Below are positions 20,330-31,815 of a DNA stretch of 64,000 nt, piece by piece. The stretch's first letter is position 1, and every line of letters begins with the position of its first letter. The notes beneath the pieces were generated by a model. It was not told the origin of the DNA, made no database searches, and was given only the letters and a program-made list of their open reading frames with translations. The translations under genes were made by a program, and so were the position numbers. This stretch comes from Coturnix japonica (Eukaryota > Chordata > Aves > Galliformes > Phasianidae): assembly GCF_001577835.2 (NCBI RefSeq), contig NC_029541.1, positions 2,847,141 to 2,911,140 of the forward strand. The letters are read 5' to 3'.

Positions 20330-21468
20330 ATATATTATATATATAATATATATAATATATATATATGTAATTATTTTTCTTCCTAATCTTTATTCCATAG
20401 TCTGCGGCCCCCCTCCACAAAGCACCCATGGTCTGAAGGTCGATCAAACATCATCATTTTTCCCCTATGGCTACAGAGCAAAATATAGTTGTGCTGCTGG
20501 GCTGTCCCTCATTGGGGATGAATTCATCTACTGCACCTCTGAGGATGGAGTGAACCTGGAATGGAGCGGCCCTGCCCCAGAGTGCAGGGGTGAGTCTGTG
20601 GGGTCACCCCAAAGCTGGAGCATCAGGAGGAGCCTCTCATTCCCCCCACCCACTTTCTGTCCCAGCTTATATGAGGCATCCTTGTACTACATCCCACTGC
20701 TCTCTCCTTAGAGGTTCACTGCCCCCTGCCCGTGGTTGAGAATGGAGAGATGGTTACACCGCAGCACACATTCCCCTATGGGACCACAGTGAGCTTCTAC
20801 TGCAAGGAGGGCTTCACACTGCAGGGCAATGCTGAGATCAGCTGCATGGCTGATGGGACCTGGCATCCAGCCCTGCCTGAATGCCAGCCAGGTGGGTTCA
20901 GCCCCTCACTCTGCAGCTGGCAGAGCACTGACCCCTCCTGTTACATTACTATGCTGTGTTTTTTGCCTTCTAGTTAAGTGTCTTGCGCCAAGGAACAAGG
21001 AGAACCTACAGGTTTTCTCTGACAAGGAGGAGTACATGTTTAATGAATCTCTGTACTTCTCCTGCAAGCAGAGCAGCAATCCATCAGAGATGCTGATAAC
21101 CACCTGCTCTACTGGAGGCTCTTGGATGCCACCTCCCAACTGTGTGAGTACTGCTGCCCTCCCAGGCTTTGTGTTTTATCCCATTTATAACCTGGAATAG
21201 CACCAGTCTGCCTTCATGAATGCACTTTGTTACTATGGGGCTGCACAGCACGTGGGTCCCCATGGCATTGACTCACACCCTCTTTGTCTTGGCTTTCTTT
21301 AAGAGAACACATCATGCGTGCAAGAAGATCCGTCAAATCCAGGAAACCTTTGAGTGTGGGGTTCCTCTGTCAGAACTGAGAACTCTGCTGGAAGTACAGA
21401 AACTCTACCTGGAGATCCAGAAGCTGGAGAAGGAGCTGGGAGCAAGAGGGGGCCGCTCGTGGCTGTGA
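16185..21468 (+). CDS. C4BPA: Gene A: C4b-binding protein alpha-like, 10 CCPs + oligomerisation exon
   Basis: Secreted C4b-binding regulator by family. Exons: 16185-16281 (signal peptide), 16704-16892, 17150-17249, 17453-17538, 17827-18039, 18229-18411, 18940-19128, 19512-19709, 19881-20063, 20401-20589, 20712-20891, 20974-21143, 21304-21468; 713 aa. CCP1-3 form a T1/split/T3 triad: CCP2 is split over exons 3-4, and CCP3 carries the insertion GKKQFSLVG seen in the same place in mammalian CR1 and CD46. The last exon encodes two Cys (HACKKIR...FECGV) and a Leu-rich amphipathic helix ([18 protein letters not shown]), the C4BP polymerisation domain, with no transmembrane segment. Human C4BPA has 8 CCPs, so this chain is longer. 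Position next to PFKFB2 agrees with mammals. The long AT tract in intron 9 ends about 35 bp before exon 10. Confidence 0.88.
20181..20366. repeat. Imperfect (TA)n tract in gene A intron 9
   Basis: About 186 bp of almost pure alternating TA, with short interruptions and an ACACACACA patch near 20277. It lies between exons 9 and 10 of gene A and ends about 34 bp before the acceptor of exon 10, in the usual branch-point zone. It is likely length-variable and prone to cruciform formation. Confidence 0.95.
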
Positions 21469-22291
21469 GCAGTATTGTGGTGGGCAGAAACAGTCAGTGA
21501 AGGAACAGATTTGTGTCATAAGAGGAATCGGAGTATTGGGTTCATTTAAGTAGAGCTCACTGCATTATTTGTGCATCACTTTATACCTTTTCAAGCTTTA
21601 CATTTAGGTCTGTTATCCTGAGAGGTGTGTGGTCTGGATGGAATGGAACTGAGACTGAACCACTCGCCCTCTCCAGCTGCAGCCCTATTCATCACATCAC
21701 TGCTTGCCAACAAGCATTAACAGCCTGATTACCCACAGCCTCCAGAGCTACTTGGTACAATGGAAAAACCCTCTAAGCAAAAACTCAACACCAGCTTTTC
21801 CTCCCAAGTAGGAAGTTCTGATCTGGCAGCAGAGCCAAACCTGTGTGTGTCCCCTGCAAGAAGTGCAGCCCATAGAAATAAAACTGCAAGGAAAGAAGCG
21901 GCCAAATTATTTCTGCAATGTCCAGGGAAGGAGGAGTGCTCTGCTGTAACCCACATTGTGTGACCAGACTGGTGTTTCTTCGCTGCTAGATTATAATAAA
22001 GCTGCGGTTCTAATGGCTGCTGTGCCTTATTTGCAGTAATTCTGTGGTATAGAGCTACACTCAGGTGAAAAGACAAAGGGGACCATGCAATGACTGCGGC
22101 TCTTTCTGCTCCAGAAACAAGGCCAGCATGATGCAGAGCAGCTCTGGCTACATCCCAGCTTTGCTCCCCACCATCCCCATGCAGTGCAGGAGTAGCGCAG
22201 TGCTGCTGGCAGTCAGCTGTCCCCCACTTCCTCCGCCTGCTTCCCCTTCCCCTGAGATCTGTGCAGTCCTTTTGCACGGCTGCTGCTCACC
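21469..22291 (+). other. Gene A 3' UTR and short intergenic spacer before gene B
   Basis: Only 823 bp separate the stop of gene A from the start codon of gene B. The 3' UTR probably ends at the AATAAA at 21995-22000 (another lies near 21877). The remaining 290 bp must hold the promoter and 5' UTR of gene B; no TATA box or CpG island is obvious. Confidence 0.6.
21995..22000 (+). terminator. Polyadenylation signal of gene A
   Basis: Canonical AATAAA about 530 bp after the gene A stop codon, followed by TG-rich sequence. Confidence 0.6.
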
Positions 22292-25200
22292 ATGCGGGTG
22301 CTCCTGGGCTGGATGGGGCCATTGCTGGCACTGCTGGTGCTGCAGCCAGCGGGGAGCCTGGGTGAGTGCTGCCTCCTTCCTTTCCTGCTGTGGCTCAGCT
22401 TTGCTTTTTGATCCAATACGGGATAACCAGGATAGGGATGCATTCCAAGCTGGAGGTGCTGCTGACCTCTTGCTGATGCTCTTTTATGCTGCCTGAGGGG
22501 CTACAAGCTCATCCCTGTGCTACCCAGAGCCAGGTCCTTGAGCAGAGCTTTGCAGAGCCCATCTAGGGCTTTGCTGCACCATTGCCCTTTATCCTGCTGA
22601 CCAATGCAGTAGCAAAGAGTCAATCCCCAGGTTGGAGCATGTCCTGCAGCTCTGAGGCTTGAGATGAGGATGGTGGTTGGATGGGGAAAATCAATTAGAT
22701 GATAGCTTAATTGTTTAATTAAAAGGAATATAATTTGCAGTTTGAGTGGCATCAGGAACAAGGCTGGTGTGTGAGCACAGAGGTCAGGATGGTGCTGGCT
22801 GTCACGCGTCCTGTGGGTTGGCTGCATGAGACGCAGTGGTTTGCTCTGTAGTGACCCTCAGAAGAGGAATAACTCCCTATTTCTCCTGCAGCTGACACTG
22901 CCTGTAACTGCAGGTGCTCCTCTGATGCACAGAGCAAATGGTGCAATGAAAGGGCAGAACCAGCCATGGGTTGTTCCCATGGAATCCCACTGCTGGCAGC
23001 TCCCTGAGCACGCTACTAACCCCTGCACTTGCAAGTCAACCCATATATCAGAGGTGCAAGGATCTGCCTATATGGACCCTCCTGCAATCTCCCATTTGTT
23101 TGCTGCTGCAGAGGTGCAGTGCCCGGTCCCGACCATCCCTAATGGGCGGCTGAATCCTGCACAGAAGGAACTCAGTGCTGGGAGCTCAGCTGTGCTTGAA
23201 TGCGATGCTGGCTACGTCCCCATGGGCAGCAGCACTGTGAAATGTCTGAGCAGTGGCAGACTGCAGCCACGGGCACCAGCATGCACCCGAGGTAACGTGG
23301 TCTCTATTCTTGATCTTTCTCCCATGTATTCATATGGGTTTACTTGCTAAAAGCACATCGAGGTGGGCTGGGACCCCAGAGGCAAAGCTCAGCCCCATCC
23401 CTGGGTGCAGGGTAGACCTGGTTGCTCTGAGTGTCCTGCTCCCCAGGTCGCTGTCCTCCCCCTCCCATTGTGGACCACGCTGACCGCAGACCTTCCTATG
23501 AGCTCCTGGTGGGTTCCACCATCACCTACTTCTGCAGACATGGATACACGTTGATCCCCGGCGTATCTCCAACAACAACGTGCCTCAAAAACTTCACCTG
23601 GTCCGCGATCCCAACGCTTTGCCAGAGTGAGTTTTCCCTTCTAGCAAAGCCATTGGTTAAGGATGTGGAAACAGCATCACTCCTTCATTGCTGCTATGCT
23701 GTGAAGGCTTTATTTATTTGGGCTCCCAGTAGTAATTTTGCTGTTCATAGCATAGCAAGGTGAAAAATAACACCATAAACTCCAGCTAATTCTTTAGCTG
23801 CCCCAACAGCAGCAATATATCGTCTCACTGGTGCCATCTACAGCCAACCATGGGGTTCAGGCCATTCTGTCTATAAGGGGGAATGGTGGGATCACATAAT
23901 TATGGTGTGCCAGGGTTGGGTGGTGATGTCTGGCAGGTTTGCAGTGCTCACAAGCACTGGGAACACACTGGCCCCATCTATGGAGCTTTCTGATGGCTCT
24001 GTCCCTTAGTTGTGCTGTGCCCGAGCCCGGCCATCATCAACGGGAAGGAGATGAGTGTGAAGCAAGAGAAATACAGCGTTGGGCAGCAGGTGGAGTTCAT
24101 GTGCAACCCAGGCTATAGGATGTGGGGCAGCCAGAGGACTCAATGCTGGTCGGATGGGACGTGGAAACCCCCAGTGCCGTACTGCGATAAGGGTGAGCCC
24201 AAGTGATGGTGGGAGCTGGGAATGGCATCTCTATGGCATGTGGGAACAGCAGAGAGAAAATCCTGGAACCTTTGGCATCTTATCTGTTCTCTCTCAAAGT
24301 CTGTAGCCCCCCTCCAGTGATCGCCAATGGGCAGCACACCGGCTTGAGAACAGAAGTGTTTCCCTATGGCACGGAGGTGAAGTACAGCTGTGCCACTGGG
24401 CTGTCCCTTATTGGGGCTGAGTCCATCTACTGCACCTCTGAGGATGGGGGGAATCTGACATGGAGCGGCCCTGCCCCGGAGTGTAGGGGTGAGTCTGTGG
24501 GGTCACCCCAAAGCTGGAGCATCAGGAGGAGCCCCTCATTCCCCCCCAACCCTCTTTGTGTCCCAAGGGTTGACGCATCCCCCTAAGGCAGCTCTGCTCT
24601 CTCCATAGTGGTTCGCTGCCCCAGGCCTGTGGTTACCCATGGGAGGATGGATGTATCATGGCACACGTTTTCCTATGGGACATCAGTGCGTTTCTCCTGC
24701 AATGAGGGCTTTGTGCTTCATGGCAATGCTGAGAGCCGCTGTGTGGCTGATGGTACATGGCAGCCAGCCCTGCCTGAATGCCAGCCAGGTGGGTCCAGCT
24801 TTAACATTCAGTTTCTTATTACCCCAATTTCAGGCTTGGTTTTCTACCTACACAATGATTTCACCCATTCTGAACTGCTTTCTGCTGTGTGCTTTGCTTT
24901 CAGTTCAATGTCCCAAACCACGAGTTGCCAATGGGAAGCTGACAAGCACTGATCAGATGTGGTACCCAATAAACACAACAGTCACATTTGAGTGCCATGA
25001 GGGATACCAATACTTCTCAGGTGATGGAGAAGCTGCATTAAAGGACTCTTGGACAGCCACGTGTTTGGCTGATGGCAACTGGACACCATTGCCCAAGTGT
25101 GTAAGTAACTGTGGATGAATGCACCGTGATCTGTGCTATGGACAGTAATCCTGACCCTCTTATAAAGGCTTTCTTTCATTGGGGGAATGCAGATGTTCAA

Positions 25201-25494
25201 CCAATGCACAGCAAACTAGGAAGGGGTGCAGCCCCTCCAAGCTGCGTTGTTGGGTCCCCATCTGCAGCAATTCAAATGGCTTTGTCTGCTTCTGGTTGTT
25301 GTTTTGCTTAACAGAAGAAGGAAGGTGATGCTGACATGTGCGGAGAGGTCGCTTATGTCCAAGGTATCGTCTCTGATTGCCACGTGCCTACGGAGGATGT
25401 GAAAACTCTGCTGGAAATACAAAAACTCTTCCTGGAAATTCAGAAACTGAAGGTGGAATTGCAAGGACTGAGCAAGGAGCACGTTCTGCACTGA
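22292..25494 (+). CDS. Gene B: second C4BP-type chain, 6 CCPs + oligomerisation exon
   Basis: Exons: 22292-22361 (signal [19 protein letters not shown]), 23112-23291, 23447-23626, 24010-24192, 24300-24488, 24609-24788, 24904-25100, 25315-25494; 452 aa. The six CCPs are [18 protein letters not shown] (T1 type), [16 protein letters not shown] (T3 type), VRCPRPVV and VQCPKPRV. The last exon resembles the C4BP alpha tail: two Cys (DMCGEVAY...VSDCHV) then [18 protein letters not shown]. No membrane anchor, so it is probably secreted and able to join or form C4BP-like polymers (inference). CCP4-6 are close paralogues of gene A CCP8-10, including intron sequence. The mammalian beta chain has 3 CCPs, so this is not simply C4BPB; it could be one of the avian C4BP-named paralogues, but I cannot tell which. 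Confidence 0.88.
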
Positions 25495-26112
25495 ACGCCT
25501 TCCCTGTGGGCACACCATGCAGTCTGAGTACCTATAAGAAGCCCCCTAAGAACTGTATGGTTTGTGCTTCTATACGTAGGGCCAGATCTCTTCTGCCACG
25601 CTATATGTTAGAGCATAGAGGGGTTTCTGTTCTAAACCTCAGATAGGACATGCTTGATTCTCTCTGTATTGCTTTTTGCTTTAGGAAGCAAAGCAAGAAG
25701 TTCAATTGAGCTCTGTATAAACTGTGCTAAGCCAGGAGGGGTGGGTTTGAAGTCCAGGAAAGCAAACTGCTGCCAGAGGTGAGTGCCCAGCACCAGGCTA
25801 TGAGTGTTTGCATTTCACCTATCTAGAAATAGCAATGGAGTGAGTATTGAACTGCATCACTTCCTATTAACCTACGTCATGATCTCATGGTTTCTATGTA
25901 TCTGGTTCTGGGCAGTGTCAGGGCAATAACAAAACCAGGCTTTAAGGCTCATTTGCTTCTCCTTGGATTTAAAAGGTAACAGGATTCTGTACTTGAGAGA
26001 TGCCAGCGTTGGTTTCATCTTCCACATCCCCGTGTCTGCAAGCAAATGCTAAGAATAGATGGTGCAAGTTTAAGCGCAGCAAATCAAATAGCAATGATTT
26101 CTCTTATTATTC

Positions 26113-26118
26113 AATAAA
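26113..26118 (+). terminator. Polyadenylation signal of gene B
   Basis: AATAAA about 620 bp after the gene B stop, the only canonical plus-strand signal seen in this interval. Confidence 0.5.
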
Positions 26119-26589
26119 CAATAATCCATTCATATATCTCTGCAATGAAAGAATCAGGAGTCGCATTCAGGAGTGGTGCTCAAAGCACCCATGAGATCAG
26201 GGTCTAAATTGTGATTTATTGTGCTGTATCTGTGTGCCCTGAGCTGATGTCTGTGCTTTATTTCAGTGCATTGAGATGGGACGCAGATGGAGCTGCTCAC
26301 ATCCCTCCCTAATTACTAATGAGTCAGGGCAGCTAGGAAAAAATGAACAGGCAAAAAGGAGAATGCTTTTATTTGAGTTTCTGTAACTCTGCTCATGGAA
26401 AAGCTGCGCTGTTATTGCCAGCAAATGGCTGAGCAGGGGCTGGGGGCTTAAAGCCTTCTGTCCTGGCAGCATCCAGTTGTGGTAAAGCTGTGCTCAATGC
26501 CAATCTGAGGTCAGTAAAAGGGCTGAGGACTCTGGACCTGGACTTGTGGGGCAGAAGGTGATGAGTGGACTTGGGGGGCAGACTGAGAG

Positions 26590-26812
26590 TGGGGTGTCTA
26601 TGGGGCTCTATGGGGTGGCTATGCGGTGCTGTAGGGTGGCTATGGGGTGCTTTGGGGTATCTTGGGGTTCCTATGGGGCGCTATGGGTGACTATGGGGTG
26701 CTATGGGGTATCTTTGTGTTCCTATGGGGCGCTATGGGGCGCTATGTGTCACTATGTGGTGTCTATGGGGCTCTATGGGGTTTAATGGTGGCCTATGGGG
26801 CTGGACTTGGGG
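26590..26812. repeat. G-rich CTATGGGG minisatellite
   Basis: Degenerate tandem array of short units around (G)CTATGGGG(T/C)G and its variants, about 20 copies of the TATGGGG core. The many GGGG runs at short spacing on the plus strand make G-quadruplex formation plausible. The array lies between genes B and C and reads open in several frames only because of its composition. Confidence 0.85.
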
Positions 26813-27025
26813 TGCCCCGTGTGTGTTGGGAGCACACGGACGCTTTGCTCCCCCTGCAGCAGGGCTGAGCTCTGTGTGAGCTCTGGGAGCGTTTCCACTG
26901 TTCCACCAGTTTGGCTGCATCCGTGATGCTGCATCCCCTCCCAGCTTCCCAAAACAGCAGCTGGGAGCCAGCAGCTCTGCAGAACAGCACAGGGATTGAT
27001 TGCTGTGATGACAGGGATTGCTGTG

Positions 27026-30000
27026 ATGGGGTCTGGAGGAGGATTGAAGTGCCTGGACACCCCAAGCTGTGGGATTCATGCTGCAGTGCAAGGATCCATC
27101 CATCCCGTATTGCTCCTGGCTCTGCTGGGGCTCCTTGGCGTGCCAATGGCTCACGGTAAGTCCAGCATTGGGATGCATGGGGGGCAGCAATGAGACCTGC
27201 CCAGCTCCCCCCATCCTGCTGTGGGGTTGGGGAATTCAATACCACCATCCCTAAGGGCTGCAGCTCAGCCTCCTGCCTTTGTTTAGGGGAGGATCCTGAG
27301 CTGTCCATGTAGGATTGGGGTTCTCACCCTCTGATGTCTCCTTGTTCCACAGGTGCCTGTGGTCCCCCCCCTCTCATGCCCCACTCCCAACCCTCCGACA
27401 TCGAGCAGCTCAGCAGTTTCCCTGTGGGCTCCAGGGTGACCTACCTGTGTGTGCACGGTGCTGTCAGGATCCCTGGGGTGCTGGACACGGTGCAGTGCCT
27501 GCCTGGCTCTCAGTGGTCGGAGCTGCGTGATCCCTGTGGCTGTAAATACCTCTTTTCCTGGTAGAGATGCCTCTTGCTTAAAGCTTCTGCTCTGCACGGT
27601 GCATCCTTTGCTGCTGTGGATGGGCACAGTGCTGCTGGAGCTGCAGCCGTGATGCATGGTGCATGCAGTCAATGCATCCCAGGCTGCACTTTGCTTATGG
27701 ATGCATTTAGCACAGCTGCAACCTGGTAAGACAACAGACATAACCTTCAATGAGCACCCAGAGCTCTCCAAATGCTCCATAACATTTCTGCACCTCCAGG
27801 CTCTGCTTTGCACAGCTCTCATTGCCAGCTCTCAGACCTGCTCTCCTTGGTTGCCAGTGAGCTGCACCACCCCGACCACGCTGCACTTTGCTGCCCTGTC
27901 TGAGGTGGACGAGATGATCAATTTCTACCCTGTTGGGTTCACTGTGAGCTACAGCTGCCGCCCTGGATATGAGAACATCACAGAGAACCAACCCAGCAGC
28001 ACCTGCCTTGAGAACCTGATGTGGTCGGAGGTCCCGGAGTTATGCCAGAGTGAGTAGAGCCTCCCCCTGCTGCTGAGCATCCCGTGCTGAAACACCATTA
28101 AATCCCCATTGAATGCAGGCTCAGCTGGGTGTTCTCCTTTAAGACCTCATACAGGAGTTATCTCATCTCTTTGGTAGCATTCTTTATTTTCTGTTGGCAC
28201 GAACGCATCTGTTTTGATGTTCACGTCATGTTTGCAGCTGGACATAGCATAAGTATGGGACAAGAGCCAGCTCGCAGGGAGGATTTCATTAGGTTCCCTA
28301 ATGAAACCCACGTAGCATTAAGAAGGATGGTGTGTAGCATTGAGAAGGATGGTGTGTAGCATTGAGAAGGATGGTGTGTAGCATTAAGAAGGATGGTGTG
28401 GCAGCTGTAGGGTCACAGCCAAAGCACAGGGATGGATGCTCACTCTGCCCTTCTCCCTACAGGGAAATCCTGTGGTCCTCCCATGGCCCCACCTGCAGGG
28501 AGGACCCTCCAACCCACAGACTTTCTGTTTGGCACACGTGTGAGCGTGCTCTGCAATGAGGGGTGAGTCCTGAGCCTGGTGTTGGATCACTGTAAGCCTG
28601 GTGCTCATGCATGGAGCTGTGGCTTGGGGTTGGGCTGCTCTCTTGCTGTCCCCATTGCTGTGCTTTGGTGCTGAGTGCTTTTCCCTTTTGAATTCCAGCT
28701 TTGGGCTGGGAAGGAATGAGGCATAGCTGGAGTGAGTGGGTTGGGCCCTGGGTTTATGGCAGCCTTTTCCTTCAGGTGTCATCCAGAGGAAATCTAATTG
28801 CTAGAGGGTAAATAGGGCTGTTGTGGCATCAGTCTGTAACTGCAGACTTCAAAACAGAATACCTGCAGTATTTCAACTGAACACATTTGTGCTATAATGT
28901 ATAAAATGGGTTATGTTTGAATATTAAAGCTGAGCTAGAAAACAGGAGCAAAACGCTTCCCACCCATCAGTGTGAGTCATGCCCTCTGTCTGCTTCCAAT
29001 CAGGGCACACACACAGTGCTGGCAGAGCTGCAGGCTTGCAAAGTGGAGCTCATACACATCCAGCCTGTGTTCCTTCCTTCTGTGCAAGCAGAGACTTTTT
29101 TTCCTACAAATATTCCCTTAGGGAGCCCTGGAGGGAAATGACAGCACATCCCATGGATGGGATACACACATAAGGGTGGAGGGATTATGTGATCCATGGA
29201 AGCAATATTAGCTATTATCACTGGTATGTAAGTGATGACGTTTCCAAGCAGGAGGATGGAAGCTGAATGCTGCCAGGACAGGAGGTCAACATCCATCAGT
29301 ACATCCACAAAAGGCAGATTCCTACCTGATCACATCAGTACAGGGAGGAAAACACTCACAGTTTCAGGGTAGCCACATAGATTTCTTCTATTTTATGCTT
29401 TAATACAGGTACCAGCTCCATGGGAGGAACTTCATCCAGTGCTGGCTTAAAGGAGATGATGTCGAGTGGAGTAAACTTCCAACCTGTGAATGTAAGGCTA
29501 ATGTGATGGCAGTATTATCTCATGATGTGAGACAAGCAGTGGAGGGGGTGGGCTGAGATTTCTAGTGCTAAAGAGCACAGGGAGAGCTGGCAGCCCATCC
29601 TTACCTGTTCAGATCTCTCCAGGTATCTTTGCTGGATACAGAAGCATTTAACATCCATTATTCTTGAGGCTTTCAGTAATGCTGCTGTTGGCTTTCTGTC
29701 ATGCAGTAATCACCTGCTCTTCACCCCCTCGGATCAGCAATGGGAAGCACGATGGTGAAGGTGTGGAAAAGTTTGCTTACAACTCAACAGTGTCCTACAG
29801 CTGTGATTCTGGCTTCCAACTCATTGGGAACGTGAGCATCCGTTGTACGAGAGCAGGCAATGCTGGAGGGGGATGGAGTGGAGCAGTGCCCCAATGTAAA
29901 GGTGATTTCCTTTGAGTTTAGGGTTTATGATGGGTTTGGTGCTCAGTATGTGATTGCCATACCATGATCTGAAGAAGAACCCCAAGCAGTTCTGCTGAGT

Positions 30001-30843
30001 GAGGGATGAAGCATCTGAGAGGGAGAGCTCTGACCAAAGTATCTTGTTTTTACCCACAGAAATAAGCCCACCTGTCAAACTCAGAGTAAAACCCATGGAG
30101 AGGAGTCCTCCTCCCCAGAGTGAGTTGCACTGATTCCAACCCCAATTGAATTAAGCCCCAGATTTAATTTCCCCCTATGTCACAGCCCTATGAAAAAGCC
30201 ATTCTGTGGGTTTTGAGGCTTTCATTCTTTTCAGGTCCCCAGAGAAGTGGCCTCAAACCACTCAAGAAGATTTCCAGAATGGAAATGAAAATCAACCTCT
30301 ATAAGAAATCACTCCAAAACACCAACTCCTTCTCTTCTTCATCCTCCACAAAGCCAGGTGAGCCCAGCACAACCCATAAAGCACCCAGCAAAGCTCATTC
30401 ATGGCACCCATGACTTGTTCCCTTTCTGTATCTCATTCCTTCCCATGTTTCTCCTCCATAGCAGGGAACTGTGCTACCTCAGCTCTCAAATCTGTGCTGC
30501 CTTTGTACAAACCCCAACGTTCCTTCTCTCCTGGAAGCCACCAACCATCTCCATGTTCTCCCAAGTTCCGCAGCATCTCTGCTGTTCTCCCCAATGTTGG
30601 CTGCTCTGAAAGCATTTGGTGGTCTAAAGCTGCAGCATTTTGTGGAAGTGAGTGTTTCATTTGCTGTCCTGTTGTTAGAAGTGATGCTGCAGCACACACA
30701 GCCCAAAGTGCTGGGCTCCATCCCAGCTAACATTATGTTGTTCCACCCCAGGGCGATCGTGGGCAGCCAGGAGAAGCTGGATGTGGCAGAAGTGCTGCTA
30801 TCACCGCTTTCCCATCCGCTGCAAAGGGCTCTTTTACCTGTAA
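27026..30843 (+). CDS. Gene C: 4-CCP regulator with basic tail, probably secreted
   Basis: Exons: 27026-27155 (signal; core HPVLLLALLGLLGVPMAHG), 27353-27541 (CCP1, T1), 27858-28049 (CCP2, T1), 28463-28562 + 29409-29491 (split CCP3), 29707-29901 (CCP4), 30060-30119 and 30235-30357 (basic, Ser-rich linker, EISPPVKLRVK...KKISRMEMK), 30462-30647 (CCP-like) and 30752-30843 (tail ending GLFYL-stop); 449 aa as drawn. No transmembrane or GPI signal is seen. The start is uncertain: an ATG at 27008 is also in frame and the n-region is long. CCP1-3 mirror gene D (T1-T1-split), so C and D are sister copies. Alternative end: reading through 30357 stops at 30413. The last two exons match a T1 CCP and a split-CCP first half, the latter out of frame, so they may be decayed. 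Chicken genes named for secretory, membrane and GPI C4BP-like forms are known; this could be the secretory one. Confidence 0.65.
28314..28401. repeat. 22-bp tandem repeat, four copies, gene C intron 3
   Basis: Four head-to-tail copies of a 22-bp unit (AGCATTRAGAAGGATGGTGT plus GT) in the intron between CCP2 and the split CCP3 of gene C, ending about 60 bp before the next exon. Copies differ at one A/G position, so the array is young. Confidence 0.9.
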
Positions 30844-31060
30844 GAATGGTGAGTGTTGGTTGGGTTGGAAACAGTGGCCAAGAGGGAGCTCCAACCTGGC
30901 TGTGCCTCACAGCAGAGCCTGGACACATCCCAGCTATGGGGAGACCTGAGTGGAGGCACTGTGTGGCTGCACACACCGTCCCATGCCATGCAATGTAGTG
31001 ATGTACCGTGGCTGTTTCCAACAGCTGCCTCTCCCATTGGATTTGTTAGCTGCTCATGGA

Positions 31061-31185
31061 GTCATAAACCAGCCTGGGTTGAAAAGGACCACAGTGATCA
31101 TCTCATTTCAACCCCCCTGCTGTGTGCAGGGTCACCAACCATCAGACCAGGCTGCCCAAAGCCACATCCAGCCTGGAATAGTTGG
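31061..31185 (-). mobile_element. CR1 LINE fragment, 3' part
   Basis: Bird CR1 signature in reverse orientation: CCTGGGTTGAAAAGGACCAC, GATCATCTCATTTCAACCCC, then CAGGCTGCCCAAAGCC. Heavily 5'-truncated and non-coding; the far edge is approximate. It is close in sequence to the CR1 copy at 35038. Confidence 0.8.
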
Positions 31186-31809
31186 CTTTGAGGTCACAAA
31201 TCCACTCATCCATCCCTGTGAGCAGAGCAGGCTGTGGTTTCCCCAAACCCCTTTGAGCTGTTGGCAGTATTTCAGTCAGAGCTCCACTGTGTCACAATCT
31301 CTTATAGGCAGAGTTTCCTCATCACCCTCTCAACCTGTTTCCTCCCTCGTTAGCAACACGGGCTGCTGCCACAGCAATAGGCACAAACACAAAGGCACAC
31401 AGGGAGCTCATGAATGAGACTCAGATATCCACAGTGCTCCCTTGGCTGCAGCAGTCTGGTGCTGTCATAGCCACAGTGTGAGCAGAGCACTGCCTTCCTC
31501 ATCTTGCATCTTCCTCCCATTAGGAAACCAGAGTAATTTGCACAAGAAACGGAATATTGGTCATTTGATCTTTAGCACTGTAAGCACTTTCATTGGCAAA
31601 AGCATTTTGTTGTTGTTGTATCAAATGTAAGTATATATATATATTGAGGTTACAGGAGAGCTAGAAGCCACAAGCATTGCACCCTGTGCTCTCGTGTCCT
31701 CCCATTGCAATAGAGAATAAGAAATGTCCATGTTACATCATTAGCTGTCCCATTCTGGACTGTAACTGCCTTATATGCAGGGCTGTCTGGATCTTTATTT
31801 ACAGCTCAT

Positions 31810-31815
31810 AATAAA
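31810..31815 (+). terminator. Polyadenylation signal, probably gene C
   Basis: Canonical AATAAA about 970 bp after the gene C stop as drawn, followed by TGTTTGAGTG and other GT-rich sequence. Confidence 0.45.

Larger units (their letters stand above)
25495..27025 (+). other. Gene B 3' UTR and intergenic DNA before gene C
   Basis: The gene B 3' UTR probably runs to the AATAAA at 26113-26118. Beyond it lies unannotated sequence, then a G-rich minisatellite (26590-26812). The last 200 bp before gene C would hold its promoter; no TATA box or CpG island is clear. Confidence 0.55.

Noticed and set aside
26732-27308. Minus-strand open frames of up to 171 codons.
   Set aside because: They read the complement of the CTATGGGG array and the gene C signal exon; no domain and no splice context.
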